From contig CM055096.1 of the NCBI GenBank assembly GCA_029204225.1, positions 66,066,370 to 66,130,369 on the forward strand: a stretch of DNA of 64,000 nucleotides. The letters are read 5' to 3'. Of this stretch, positions 11,426-22,515 are shown piece after piece. The DNA is from Diphasiastrum complanatum. Its lineage: Eukaryota; Streptophyta; Lycopodiopsida; Lycopodiales; Lycopodiaceae. Under the pieces are notes generated by a model, which made no database searches, was not told the origin of the DNA, and worked only from the letters and a program-made list of their open reading frames with translations. Every line of letters starts with the position of its first letter. Within the stretch, counting starts at the first letter, position 1. A program made the position numbers and the translations under genes.

Positions 11426-11665
11426 TTACATAGTATAAAAGGTTTGAAGGTTCCCCAAGAGAGAGAATAATCTCATCCTTTGCATGGAAAATGTATGTAT
11501 GATGGTAAACAGTCTAGAATGTATAAAATTCACAATGAATACTACAACGACATGACTGGTTATCCAAAGATATTTGGGTAAATTGGCGTCCAAGAACACC
11601 AATGATGAAACGATTTGGTCAAGGTCTGCAATTGTAAAGATTACTTTATCTTCCAGGCTCTTCAA
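11426..11665 (-). pseudogene. Probable copia integrase fragment
   Basis: The minus-strand frame holds SLVFLDANLPKYLWITSHVV followed by VFIVNFIHSRL. This resembles the segment after the catalytic Glu of copia integrases (leucine-rich, then a PxxLW box and an asparagine-arginine turn). It is short and diverged, so the call is tentative. Confidence 0.45.
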
Positions 11666-12394
11666 ACATCAGGTAAACAATCAGAACAGATAACAACTAG
11701 CAAATAGATTCATCAAGCAGAATCACATTGGCTAAGGATTCTTCTTAATCAAACACAGAGGATTAGTTCTTATTGTAGAAAGCAAACAAATCAAAACATC
11801 AAACAATCTCATTATCTGAACACATAGCTCATTCGGAATTTGAAGGAAGTTTTGCTAAAGGTTATGCTTAAAAGCTTCGGCTAATTCCCTGCACACATTA
11901 GTCAGAATTGTTACTTGCTGGTATCGCCTGAAAATCCTTATTAGAGTAACTGAAATTCAGTATAACGTAAGAAATGTGTGTGACGCAAATAGAATAGTAT
12001 CACAATCAATCACAGATCATACAGAGTGTATTCACACAAATGATAAGAAGTAATTATGTGAAAGATAGCAGAGGGAAAGAATGCTAAGGCTATAGGAACT
12101 TGCTCTTCACTCTCTATTGAAACTCAGCCCTGCGTATGTACAATGGCACAAAGTGTTGTCCTTATAGGAATGTTCTTCAGCCTCAATGTCGCTTACGGAC
12201 CGTCAAATGTCGGTTCTGAACTTCTATTGTGTCTCTTATAGAACGTCACAAGGGCATAAACCAGTTGTTTGCGAGCCGCTGCATAGCTGAGGAAGGGGAT
12301 ATGTGGAGTCTTATGATCTGTTAATAAATGAGATGCATGGAAGTGATTAACCCATGAGACAGTGTGAATATCACGTTTCATAAAGCACTAGCTG
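11666..12394. other. No gene; possible LTR of the gypsy-like element
   Basis: No coding content. On the minus strand this lies directly downstream of the extra ORF that ends at 12395, where the 3' LTR of that element would be expected. No LTR end, matching copy or primer site was identified. Confidence 0.35.
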
Positions 12395-14976
12395 TTATCT
12401 TCGCTTTCGACTGGCTGGCTTGCTGTGGAAAATGGCCTTGGCTCGGGCTTCGTTTTCTTTATTTACTTGTTCCAATGTCATTCCTTTTGTTACCAGAAAG
12501 TAATTGTTCTTCTGGTTATAGTCTTCTTGGTATGACAAGTTTGGATAACCCCCCATTCCTCGATTGCCCATTGGTGCGAGGGGGTTATCAATTAATGTAT
12601 TATTAACAAGATGCGTATACCAACTATCCTCGGTCAGGATTTCAGACATCTCGGCAGAAGGGACAGTTAGTGAAAGGGCAGCATATGTATATTCGGAAAA
12701 TTTTGCCTTAATGTACAGTTGTTGAACAGACAGGAGAGCATACGAAATAAGAGAAGCAATGTTTACATGGTTGTAAGTGTAATACGGTCTAGTTATTGGA
12801 TTAGTGGAGTGAGGTATATTATTTGTTTTTACATCCTCCAAATAACGAGAATAGTTAGCTTCCCAATCTGTGTAAATTTCCCACAGATCAGGGAATAGTA
12901 ACTGATGAGTAACTCGGGAAGAAACTGATTTAGAGCTAAAGACAACTTCCTTCACATCAAAAATGTTAATTGATTCTAATTTATTCAAATACTCATCCAG
13001 AGCTGGAAAAATATTATTTTCAAATGTTCTTAGGTATTCTAAAATGTATATATACAAGGATCCTGCGATCACATGGATATAGTTAGTTTGCACATTGAAC
13101 TTGTTCTGAACAATGGCAAGGGCGAGGATTCCTTTTTGATGTACAGTTAGTCTAGACCAAAGAGTATTTATGTTAGAAAAAGTCCAAGGGTTTTCCCATT
13201 GTTCTTTTGTGTAGCCAAAAAGTTTAGGTAAGAAAAGGTAATCCATTCTCCATTGGAGATCTGGACTACAAAAAGGTGGAAGAAAGAATGTTAGTTCGTG
13301 ATGAAATGTTTGAAATTCTGACCTTAGTAGTGAGTACAGAATCTTGTTTTTCTTTACAACTACTCCACTTGGTGACGCTTGAGCTTGATATGGAATGATG
13401 CTTAATGCCTCAGGTTGGTCTTCAGCTGTTTGTACCTCTACAGCCTCCTTGGATTCGGTCTATGTCTCTTGATCCTTCTGGACTTGCCTGCAGATGGTAT
13501 CCGTTTGGATGGCCTTTTTTGACATAACCGGTGCTGGCTCATCTGTCCATGTCTCCTGATCTTGGTCTTGTGCTGGTTCTTCCGCATCAGAAATCTGCAT
13601 TTGGCCTAATTGAAATTTGGCCTCTTCTAACTCTTCCTTCAACTTTTCATAAGCAATCACCTGCGGCTGCAGATATTGCAACTGGAAGGTTTGGATCATC
13701 TTCTCCTGGATTCCCTTCCATGCTACTGGATCAATTTTGTACCTGCCATGAGATACGCAGGCACCTAGTGTGACTTCGGCACTGATTTGCCATAGTATTG
13801 TCTCTTCAACCTGTTTCTTGTATATCTGATTGCCTCTTCTTAACATTTCTGTAGAATTTTGCAGTTGGGCAATTGAATCCTGAACACTACTGAGTTTGTT
13901 ACTCAGTTCCGCATTACTACTTTGTAGAGTAGTTTGTACACATCTCTCCTCCTACAAAGAATCTTGCAGGGTCTGAAGTTGTTGTTTAAGCAATATATTT
14001 TCACTTTCAAAGGTATTGGACTGCTCTTGCATTTCTTCCAACACTTCGAACGTCCTGCCTTCCTTTTGCTTCTTCAAGGTCTATGTTTTTCCTGCTCAGC
14101 TCTGTTTGGGCCGCTTCAAGTTCTTCGTTTTTATAGGCCAGCTCAGCCTTTGTTTCGCTCAGCTCTGTATCCCTCTGGGTGAGGTCTGCTTGGATTCTTT
14201 CATACTTTGTTCCAGCTTCCTGGATACTTTCTCCAAGCTGGCAAGATGCTGAATAGCTGTCCGCGTATCCGGCAGTAGTGTTCCAAAAACCTTTTGATAT
14301 AATTCGGCATCAAGGATTGGTGCCTCGACATCGCTTTCGCTACCCTGCTGGTCATCAGGAAGCTGTTCTGCTCCTTGTGGTATATCAACCTGATTATGCT
14401 CCTGATCAACTGTGTCCTCCGCTTCCTCTTCCACATCCCTATTTCCGTTTGTGCTGGTCAATGGCATATACTGGGATGATGGTGAAGTCATTCTCACCGA
14501 GCTCCCTTGACTTGATGATGATGATGTGGCTGCTACGGTGGTTGCCTTTGATGTCTGCATCTAGGATTCGGTCTCAATTGATGGGGCTAGCTCTGGTAGC
14601 ACTGGTGCAATCCTGATGTCTTCCTGCACTGTAAGCACATCAGCATGCATACATAAAATGCCCATTTGCTGACCCAGCTTGGAAAATTGATTAACTTTTA
14701 CTAATTCACAAAATTGCTTGAAAGCAATCTGTCTGAAGGCAATCGGCTCTCCATTTAAAGCTCTCAGCAGGTATTCCATATTTGTATTTGAGATAGTGTA
14801 CCCTTGCTCCAGTAAAACGATAGAAGCAAGAGCAAATCGAACAAAGCTCTTGAGATTGGGATCTCTAATGTAAGAGAGTTTATATCCCTGTTTCTCAAGA
14901 TAAGCTTCTTCTTGGAAAACTCCGCCCTCCGCGATAAATCCGGTTTAGTAACTGGCATACTGCCATCCATAGGCAA
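12395..14976 (-). pseudogene. Long extra ORF downstream of the gypsy integrase (coiled-coil protein, unrecognised)
   Basis: Minus-strand frames chain into one protein of about 850 residues. An alpha-helical N-terminal part (YLEKQGYKLSYIRDPNLKSF, PIAFRQIAFKQFCELVKVN) leads to a Ser/Thr-rich and acidic linker. A coiled coil follows (LSETKAELAYKNEELEAAQT, SSNAELSNKLSSVQDSIAQL), then an acidic linker. The C-terminal domain at 13246-12395 is 283 residues without a stop (MDYLFLPKLFGYTKEQWENP) and ends in the basic KPASRKRR. Disruptions are few: a TAG at 14561-14563, a TAG before EERCVQTT near 13950, one near 13460, and frameshifts near 14930, 14160 and 14050. I see no signal peptide or clear membrane segment, so an envelope-like role is not supported. 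It shares strand and order with the integrase at 15.4-16.75 kb and is probably an additional ORF of that element. The family is not recognised. Confidence 0.6.
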
Positions 14977-14979
14977 TCC

Positions 14980-15358
14980 TAAGGCACGACAGTAAAGTGT
15001 CTAGTCCTTAAAACAAAAATAAATAAATAAATAAACAAAGTACATGAATGCTTTGCTTGGTAAATCAAAGCGAAGATTATTATGCGAAAAATACGAAGGT
15101 GTTGGAAGGTAGGAAATCCCGAAAAATGCGAAGGTAAGTGTCACAATTTCCGTATTTCTAAAATGGTAAATTCACTTAGTACATAGTATATTAATGTAGT
15201 GTCGGGTCTTTCGCAAAGTATAAAATGTAGCGAGGGTCTCGGGTTTTTCGCAAAATACAAACAATGCAGCAATGCTTTGGTATTTTTGGCATTTTTGCTA
15301 AAATGTAGCCTGGTTTTGGCATTTTCACAAAACTTTGGTAAAAATGATGCACCGAAAA
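14980..15358. other. Spacer between integrase and extra ORF, with repeated motifs
   Basis: No coding frame. GCGAAAAATACGAAGGT (15084-15100) and GAAAAATGCGAAGGT (15121-15135) recur here and match the unit of the small array at 18999-19082 on the other side of the element. Further CAAAATG/TTTTGC words follow. Confidence 0.6.
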
Positions 15359-16750
15359 TTAGTCATAGTAGCGCTGCACCCTTGAACCATTTACTCGAGT
15401 GTCAAGTGAATGTCCTTGGAGATCAGCTAACTGAAGTGATCCATTATTAAAAACTTCTATGACTTTATACGGTCCCATCCATCTGGTATGTATTTTTTCA
15501 GGAAACAACATGTGTCTGTTATCATACAGAAGCACATAGTCCCCTTGTTTAATTTTAATTTTCTTAATGGATTGATCAAAAATTTCTTTTCTTTTACTGT
15601 GGACTCGTTCAGTCTTGATTAATGAAAGATGATGATCCTCTTCCACTTGCGTCAAAGAAATCATCCGCTCCCGAAGACTATCGTGTTCATCCATTCGCTC
15701 TTCATTACTAATGCGAAACGTCGGAATTTCAAATTCTATTGGTAGTATGGATGCATTCCATACACAAGATAGTATCGAGTTTGCCTAGTTGTAATCTTTT
15801 CAGCAGTTCTATATGCCCATAAGACAGACGGTAACTTCTGATTCCAATCAGAAGAATGTGTTTTTGTTACTTTATTCAAAATTTTACATAGAATTCCATT
15901 TGCCCGCTTCGTAAGCCCATTTGCTTTTGGATTATATGGAGTGGTTTGGCGATGTGTAATAGAAAAATATGACAACATGGCTTCAATGGTCTGATTAAGA
16001 AAATGGGTTCCCCTATCGCTAACAAGTTCTAAGGGACAACCATATCGCGTGATAATGTTTTGGAGTAAAAACTTTGCTACAGTCTTAGCATCGTTCTTAA
16101 TTGTGGCTTCGGCCTCTACCATCTTGGTAGTATAGTCCGTGGCAACGAGTATGTAACGACGACGTGTTTTACGCGTGATCGGTTTGATAGGTCCTACAAA
16201 ATCTATCCCCCATCTCTCAAAGGGTGCTAAGGAGATAATTGGAGTAAGCGGCCAATGTGTTGCGAAGCTGGGTTTTCCCATCCTCTGGCATGCATCACAT
16301 TTTTTAATGAATAATTTAACATCTCTATAGACGGTAGGCCACCAATATTTAGCATTGAAAATCTTTTTTTGCAGTGCTTTTAAGAGCATAGTGACCCCCC
16401 GAATCTTCCTCATGTAATGCACTTATTACAGCGGTTGTCTCGGTTGGTTCTAAACATCGACAAAGACTATCGTCAGCTCCTAATTTATACAATATACTAT
16501 TTAAAATCGTATAAGGTCCTACCTTAGAAAGAAAAATAGTTTTTTGTTGTTTATTAAAATGTTCAGGATATATCTGGTCCTGTAAGAAATTAATAACGTC
16601 CATCCCCTCGGTCAGACTTGCTCTGGTTCCACCCAGAACTTTTCTTGACTCAAATGTTGTTGGTATTTCTTCTTCCTCGTCAATCTCATAGCATTCTATG
16701 AAATTGATCCATGATTCAGCAGGTCTAGCTAACTCCTCACCCCATCTCAA
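15359..16750 (-). pseudogene. Ty3/gypsy integrase
   Basis: In minus-strand order: a linker (GMDVINFLQDQIYPEHFNKQ), a zinc-binding HHCC module (ALHEEDSGGHYALKSTAKK, then FIKKCDACQRMGKPSF after a frameshift near 16400), and a core with RWGIDFVGPI, ILVATDYTTK and LVSDRGTHFLN. The tail at 15694-15359 contains KQGDYVLLYDNRHMLFPEKI and RWMGPYKVIEVFNNGSLQL. The first two catalytic Asp are present, but the Glu expected after NGLT is Lys (codon at 15907-15909; GAG to AAG on the coding strand). Upstream it joins the protease with no reverse transcriptase or RNase H in between. A living element would integrate with this enzyme; this copy is disabled. Confidence 0.93.
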
Positions 16751-17432
16751 AAGGTGACCCCCCTATTGGACTGGTTGTGAGAATACCTGAAAAAAATACC
16801 TGTTTGGTAGACCGATTTATAATAGCATCTGCTTGATATAACCATGATCTTTCAAATAATATTGAATAAGGTGGTGTATCTACTAGATTTATGACAAGGA
16901 AATTCATAACAAATGTCTCTGTCTCTATAACTACGTTAATACATTTTAGCGCACCTACTGGTATACATTTAGTCACATCTACTAAATGGATTTCGTGATA
17001 AGTGATAGGTTGTATCTGGTTTTCTAATCCTAATTCTATAAACATTGCTTTCGTTACTAAGTTGATACTGGATCCTGAGTCTATTAGTAATATTCTATCT
17101 ATGGTCTGATCTCCTATGATCACACTAATCTCTGGAACTCCACAATCTCCTCTATCTACATATTCTACTCTATTACTGTATGCAGGTAAACTTAGTGTAA
17201 CTAACCTCTCCCCTTCCTCAGTCCCTACTGACTGAAGCCCTTCTTCCTCCGAAGTATAGCTCGAGGAAGATGTAGGTGTCTCACCTTCGTACTTATCTTT
17301 TTCCCATGATATGGAGACTTTTTTATGACTTTTTCCTGTCGGTGTCTCCATCTGGTTTCTGAAGGTAATTTCCTTCTTCTTCCAGTAGGTTATAACATCG
17401 GCCTGATAGAGCCATGGTCGTCCTAATAACAC
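16737..17432 (-). pseudogene. Retroviral-type aspartic protease domain, second copy (active site intact)
   Basis: The frame opens with MLLGRPWLYQADVI, the C-terminal LGRPWL signature belonging to the upstream protease copy. A Ser/Glu-rich linker follows, then a full second protease: ILLIDSGSSINLVTKAMFIE with the catalytic DSG at about 17068-17082, the flap-like VDVTKCIPVGALK, and PPYSILFERSWLYQADAI (LGRPWL changed to FERSWL). Protease of this type cuts the gag-pol polyprotein. Directly after it the frame runs into the integrase linker, so the reverse transcriptase and RNase H are deleted. Stops at both ends make this copy inactive. Confidence 0.88.
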
Positions 17433-17459
17433 TTTATATGACGATTGTCTCTTAGTTTT

Positions 17460-18107
17460 TTATATTATAAAATCCATAAGAAACTTATGGTCTCCAATAT
17501 AGACTGTAACCTGAGCCAGTTCTCCTATTGGTGATCTTCTAGTTGCATCGGCTAATCTTAAATGTCTTAAGGTGGGTGCTATTCTATGATGAATGCCTAA
17601 TTCATATGCTATTTCTTCAGTCATTATATTTACACTAGATCTGAAATCTATGGGTACATTATCTAAGATGCAGCCATTAATTACTACTTGAATCTCTAGT
17701 TGGCCTTCATCACCGTAATTAACTAATTCTATGTTGACTACTGGCAACTTTGCTTTTCTTCTCTTTTTATTTTGCAGAAATTGCTTAATTTCTTTCTTAT
17801 AATATTGGTTATTGTCTAATAGATGCTTAAAAGTTATATTGGGCATTCTAAAAACAAGGTCTTCGACAATATTATAAGAATGGCTTCTAAGTGACGACAA
17901 ATCTCTAGATATCTCACTACTTATAACTGGATCTAAAAATGTCACTTTCTTAACTTGTCTAGTTTCTTCATCCAAAAGCTTCTTAGCTTCTGAACTAATA
18001 TCAACATCATAATGTTTTCCACTAGACTTATCAAGCTTTAATTCTTTATTACTAGGAATTTTTACTGATTGTTCTACGACCTTCGCTTTTTCTGTCGCGT
18101 TTATCAC
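17460..18107 (-). pseudogene. Retroviral-type aspartic protease domain, first copy (active site damaged)
   Basis: The last third has protease spacing: NVPIDFRSSVNIMTEEIAYE, then LRHLRLADATRRSPIGELAQ and VTVYIGDHKFLMDFII. The catalytic DSGSS is DFRSS (17635-17649). Compared with the second copy, the codons are explained by one inserted T and one deleted G four bases later, which restores the frame but destroys the Asp-Ser-Gly triad. The N-terminal two thirds are lysine- and glutamate-rich (linker between gag and protease). The LGRPWL end of this domain lies in the next frame at 17432-17400. A tandem protease pair is unusual in a gypsy element. Confidence 0.8.
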
Positions 18108-18254
18108 AGTTTTCGCAATGTTCGTCTTAGTTTTCTTCTTATATATAAGAGTTAAAGAATCTTTACTACTTCTTGTAGTTAATTTATTTATTTTTTCCTC
18201 TAAATCTGGCCATTGATGATCTTGATCTAATAATTCAGACTCTACTTCTATCCT

Positions 18255-18785
18255 CTAAACTATCATGTCAATGTTAGTCTTAGATGACCGAAGGTCATCT
18301 TCCCTAGGCGAGTTTACAAACCTTGGTTTAGACCGTGGCTGTTGTGGCTGAGGACATTCAGCAGTGACATGCCCTTCGCCTTTACAGTTAGCGCAGAGCG
18401 GCACATATCCTGCTGATCTCCTGGGTTCAGGGCAATCAGGTGAATAGTGACTCGGGGCTCTGCAATTGTAGCACAAACCCCTTACTATGGTTGGTGGAGT
18501 GGAATCTCGTGTTCCGCCCCTTCGCAAAATAGTGTATTGTTGGCCAGTACACTATTTTGGTATAATAATTTTTTGGTTAGTAGGAGTTGCAATATAAGCT
18601 ACCTCCTCATGATTATTAATCGGACAGAGGAATAGTTCTTCTTCTGAATAATTAGCCTGTAAACTTGGATAGTTGGTCTTAGAATGACCTTCCTTCCCAC
18701 AAGCGGTACACCAAACATTGGAGTTAGGCTTCGCTTTCTTTCGCTTGGCTTTAACATCAGATATTTGGACCTTTAAATCACTCAT
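18255..18785 (-). pseudogene. Gag nucleocapsid region with three CCHC zinc knuckles
   Basis: Three CX2CX4HX4C knuckles are visible. The first is in the frame at 18785-18552 (WCTACGKEGHSKTNYPS, last Cys replaced by Tyr). Two intact ones lie at 18527-18255 (LCYNCRAPSHYSPDCPEPRR and LCANCKGEGHVTAECPQPQQ). Such knuckles bind the element's RNA during packaging. The segment lies immediately upstream (minus strand) of the protease pair, in normal gypsy order. The N-terminal capsid part of gag is not recognised further right, so the element is also cut on that side. Confidence 0.88.
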
Positions 18786-18998
18786 TTCTTTTTTATCAGT
18801 CTGAAGATTAATATGCTACAAGTGTCTTCTACTTGCTTTAGAAATATTTTACAAGTATTAAATGCTATATGATATATTCATTACAACCCCCTTGTATCTG
18901 TAACTGTATGTACAAAGTAGGTAATCACCATTGGGATATTTTACATGTCGGATAAGTCCAGATCGATTTAGGTTTGATGAAGTCAGTTTGTCACTGGA

Positions 18999-19082
18999 GC
19001 AAAAATCCTGAAGGTGCTTAAAATGTGAAGCTGCAAAAATGTTAAGGTGGAAAAAGTGCGAAGGTGCAAAAAATGCAAAGGT
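18999..19082. repeat. Five tandem 16-17 bp units, consensus GCAAAAATGNGAAGGT
   Basis: Units start at 18999, 19016, 19033, 19049 and 19066, all ending in GAAGGT, AAAGGT or close variants. Similar units recur singly at 15084 and 15121, at the other side of the gypsy coding block, which suggests they belong to the element's untranslated sequence. Confidence 0.8.
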
Positions 19083-19168
19083 CCGACAGAACGTAGTTGG
19101 ACTTTGGCAGTTTTCCAGGATGCTCATTATGTGAATGTTTTTAAGACTGAGCATTAAAATCTAACAAG

Positions 19169-19392
19169 ATGTCAAAGAAACAAGCCACTATCTCATTGTC
19201 ATCTAGTGAGGCCGAGTACAAAGCACTTATACATTGCACAAAGGAGATGGTATGGATCAAGAGGATGATCAAGGATCTTCACTTGTTGGATTTTTCAAGC
19301 CCAATCATCTTTTGTGACAACCTATCAGCCCAAAAGTTGGCAACCAATCCTATTTTTCATGGTAGGAGCAAGTATATTGAGATGGCATATTG
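19169..19392 (+). pseudogene. Copia RNase H fragment joined to an LTR
   Basis: The frame reads MSKKQATISLSSSEAEYKAL, CTKEMVWIKRMIKDL, IIFCDNLSAQKLATNP and FHGRSKYIEMA, a good copia RNase H. It breaks off right after SKYIEMAYC, where LTR sequence starts at 19393. The 3' part of RNase H, the 3' untranslated region and the polypurine tract are missing. Confidence 0.9.
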
Positions 19393-20037
19393 TGAAAGAT
19401 TCAACTAGTTTGATCGTATTTGCTATATTTCCATATTTGGCAAATTGAGGCCAACTTTGTTTTTAGACTTAGAGATTGACTTTTCAAGGCTCATTAGTCT
19501 AAACGTCATTTGAATAAACACTTTTTGAAAGTGTGAGAAAGTTAGAAGGCGAGTTTGAGTAGATTCAAATTTGAATGGTGGGTACTTTGAATCTAGACCC
19601 AAAAATAGTAGGGTAAGCATTTTGGAGCAAAAGCCAAGTGGCCAAATAGGTTTTGGACCTGCTATAAAAGGATGCAACTCATGGAGAGAGTGATCTTCTC
19701 TCTTCTCTATCTCATTTCTGCTTATACATGGTTCTCTTAGGGTCTACTATCCATTGGTGCACTATGCTTGTGATTGCATGCAATTTTATGTCTAGAATGA
19801 TCTATATTTGTTATTTTTGGATCCACACATGTGAAATACAATAGCTTGCTGGTTTTCTATGAACAACAACAACACTTTATCATTTCATTCAAGTTTGATC
19901 AAGTTCTATTAGAGTTTGCATCTCATTTTGTGTGTAGATGCTGATTTTTCTACATTGGTGACATTGGTAGAGTATTTCTCTTTGTAACCCAAGATCTTTC
20001 AGGTGGATTGGATCATAATGATCTGAAATCCTTCACA
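19393..20037 (+). mobile_element. Copia LTR, family A, copy 1
   Basis: Starts TGAAAGATTCAAC and ends ATCCTTCACA, 645 bp. It matches over its length the LTR at 43913-44538 and the truncated one at 48840-49241; shared pieces include CTAGACCCAAAAATAGTA, GTGGCCAAATAGG and GCTATAAAAGGATG (TATA region near 19662). On its right is a perfect primer-binding site, so it behaves as a 5' LTR, although RNase H sequence is fused to its left. Confidence 0.9.
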
Positions 20038-20049
20038 TGGTATCAGAGC
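20038..20049 (+). other. Primer-binding site (initiator tRNA-Met)
   Basis: TGGTATCAGAGC, a perfect match to the standard plant copia site, directly follows the LTR end at 20037. Confidence 0.92.
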
Positions 20050-20210
20050 TTGTGTTTCAAGTTATGGAGGAAATCGGATCTATCAATGATTTGGTGAAGA
20101 AGGCTAGAGCATGCTAGAGAGGATTCTACACCAAAATCGAGTTCTTTGCTTTTGTAGATTGGATCTACCCTATATAGGCTTTCAAACTTGATTAGTTTCG
20201 ATTTTTGATT

Positions 20211-22515
20211 TCACATACTAGATTTGGCCAATTTTTGGATCATTAGTTGTGGCATAGTTTTGATCATAGAACTTTGATCCAACTTTAGAATGATCTCCAT
20301 GCTAAGTATAGACCTCCTTTCTAATTTTCTAAAGTAGTTTCCATAATTGATATAGAGAATAGTGTCTAAATTGGATGCTTCACTAATTCTTACATCAATT
20401 TTACACATCAAGATAAACTAGAACATGAATAACCAAATATAGAATGTGAATGAAATGATTCCTCCATGTTCCAAACTTTGAACTCTCTGGAAAATTACAG
20501 CAACCAAACAATAAATGTGAGTGATGACCATTTGTTTGCTTGTCTCCTCCAACTTTGTCCTTTCTTGATATGTCTCCACCATAAAACTCCACGAATGAGC
20601 CTCCATTGCAATCCAAGAATGATAGTACAAATCCAACATCAAAATAATGCTCACCAATGTACTTAGTTTGACCTGACAATTTCCACACATCCACATGAAA
20701 TAGCTCAAACATGAGATAGAAGAAGCAAAGTGAACTTGAAAAACACTTGCTTGCTGCTCCTTTGACCTTACTTGAGTCTTCAAACACCTGCAAAAATAGA
20801 TCCATAAAATCTTTGCCATTACTTTGATGCTCGTGACTAGCTCCAAATTACCACCTTTCCTTTTGTGTTGTTGAAGTCCTTTGAGACCAACCTCTTAAGC
20901 TTCCTCTTGACCATCAAAGCCATGGCCTAAGTCCTCTTTTCCAAATCCATTAGTTGAATTTCTAGCATGAAAATCATGCAAACCAATATCCACTTGCATA
21001 GCATCATCTACACAAGAAGATTCTCCAAAAAGTGTGAGTAAAGCAAAGTGTGTCTCTTCCACTTACTTACCTTTCTCTTGATCATCAAAGATATCAAAGA
21101 TCTGAATATTTTCAGACCTAAACCTTTGGAAATACTCCCTCTCAAATATATGATCTAGATCCAACAAGATCTCATCAATGCTTAATCTCGAATTTCCACA
21201 AAGGTTAGTGAAAACAATGCCACCGATGTCACCATCATAAATCAAAAGATAGATTCCAAACTTTCCATCCAACATGAAGTAGAGTAGGTGAAGACGATTA
21301 TCAAACCTAATAAATCCAGCCAACTTGAGTCCATAACGAACCTCAATAAGCTCACCAATGAGATCTCCCTTGCCTTGAAGAAATTGCCTTTCAATTTGCT
21401 CCATGTAGTATTTCCAACCAACCTTTCGCCATCTCGATCATGGGTGATCAATTCATAATCATAGAATCCTTTGAGTTGATGAAGAGATGTGAGATCCATG
21501 CCTTGGATCTTCCCAAGAACCAATCTTCCATTGCTCTTTCCTTCATAAGCCTCCCTCTTAATGATTGCATCATAAGGAAGTAGAAACCTCAAAAACATTA
21601 GAAGTCATGATGAAAAATCATTAGTACCTTCAACATAAGGATGATTGCAGTACTCTCTTTTTTCAAACAAGAACTTCTACTCAACGTAATGACTCATATG
21701 GTAATGATTCTTCCTCACTATCATTCACAATGACATCATTCACAGTACATCCTACTTTGAACACTTCACATACTTCTCTTTTTCTTGACTTGTGACTATC
21801 TCCCTCACCAAGTCTCTTGATAAAACCATTTGATCTACTCTCTTTATAAAGACATGTGACTCCACTTGCTGCAAAAATGACTTTCTTGGACTCATCACAA
21901 AAGAATTTAGAAGAACCATCTCCTTCATGAATGCACCTAGCAACATCTTTTTCCATATGATCAAAGAAATCATTATCAACAACCTTTTTCAAGGAAGAAC
22001 CTTCACCACCTCCATTGATGAAGTTAGCTCTTTCCTTACCTTTTGCATGCTTGCACTTGCCATGAAGAACCATCATTATCCTCATAACTAGCCAAGTTAG
22101 CACAAAGATGAACATCTCCAAGAAGCCTATTAGATCTTGACCTAGATCTAGCATAAGGAAACTTGTTAGACTTTGCATAAGATCCACCAATCTTATTGTT
22201 GCTAAAAGGAAACTTTGGAAAGTTGAGACCAATCTCCTTTTCCATTCCATCCTTCTTGTTAGCCATAACAAACATATCAGGCTTGAAAAGTCTACCTTGT
22301 CTATTGCCCCTAGCAACCAAGATTTCTTCCTTTGTAATGAAACAAGCATCACCACCAAACTTTACCATGTATCCTTTCTCTATCATTTGACCAACACTCA
22401 CCAAAAATTTCTTTGAAAGTATCATGTCGGACTTTAGTAGTATAAATGACAGAACTTTCCAATGTATTTTATTTAGTGAAAAAATTCCAAGATTATGAGA
22501 TTTTCTATCTTCCAA
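20211..22515 (-). pseudogene. Inverted copia-derived block of LTR family A
   Basis: The left 230 bp (20211-20445), read on the minus strand, match the sequence just upstream of the 3' LTR of the copia element at 48625-48839. The right end (22515-22250) encodes the linker after the copia protease (KFLVSVGQMIEKGYMVKFGG, EEILVARGNRQGRLFKPDM). The 1.7 kb between holds frames with no recognisable integrase or reverse transcriptase; pieces such as LDLDHIFEREYFQRF and FFDHMEKDVARCIHEGDGSS have no family I know. The block is therefore a non-autonomous or rearranged family A relative, in inverted orientation to the LTR at 19393-20037. A segment at about 20750-21030 has a plus-strand partner at 23780-24040. 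Confidence 0.6.

Noticed and set aside
13531-14616. Plus-strand frames opposite the extra ORF
   Set aside because: Mirror frames of the minus-strand coiled-coil protein; no motif of their own.
12395-14976. Envelope-like glycoprotein downstream of integrase
   Set aside because: No signal peptide, no clear membrane segment and no cleavage site visible; coiled coil and basic end fit better with an internal protein.
20036-20050. tRNA gene at the tRNA-Met-like sequence
   Set aside because: Only the short primer-binding complement is present, next to an LTR end; there is no cloverleaf.
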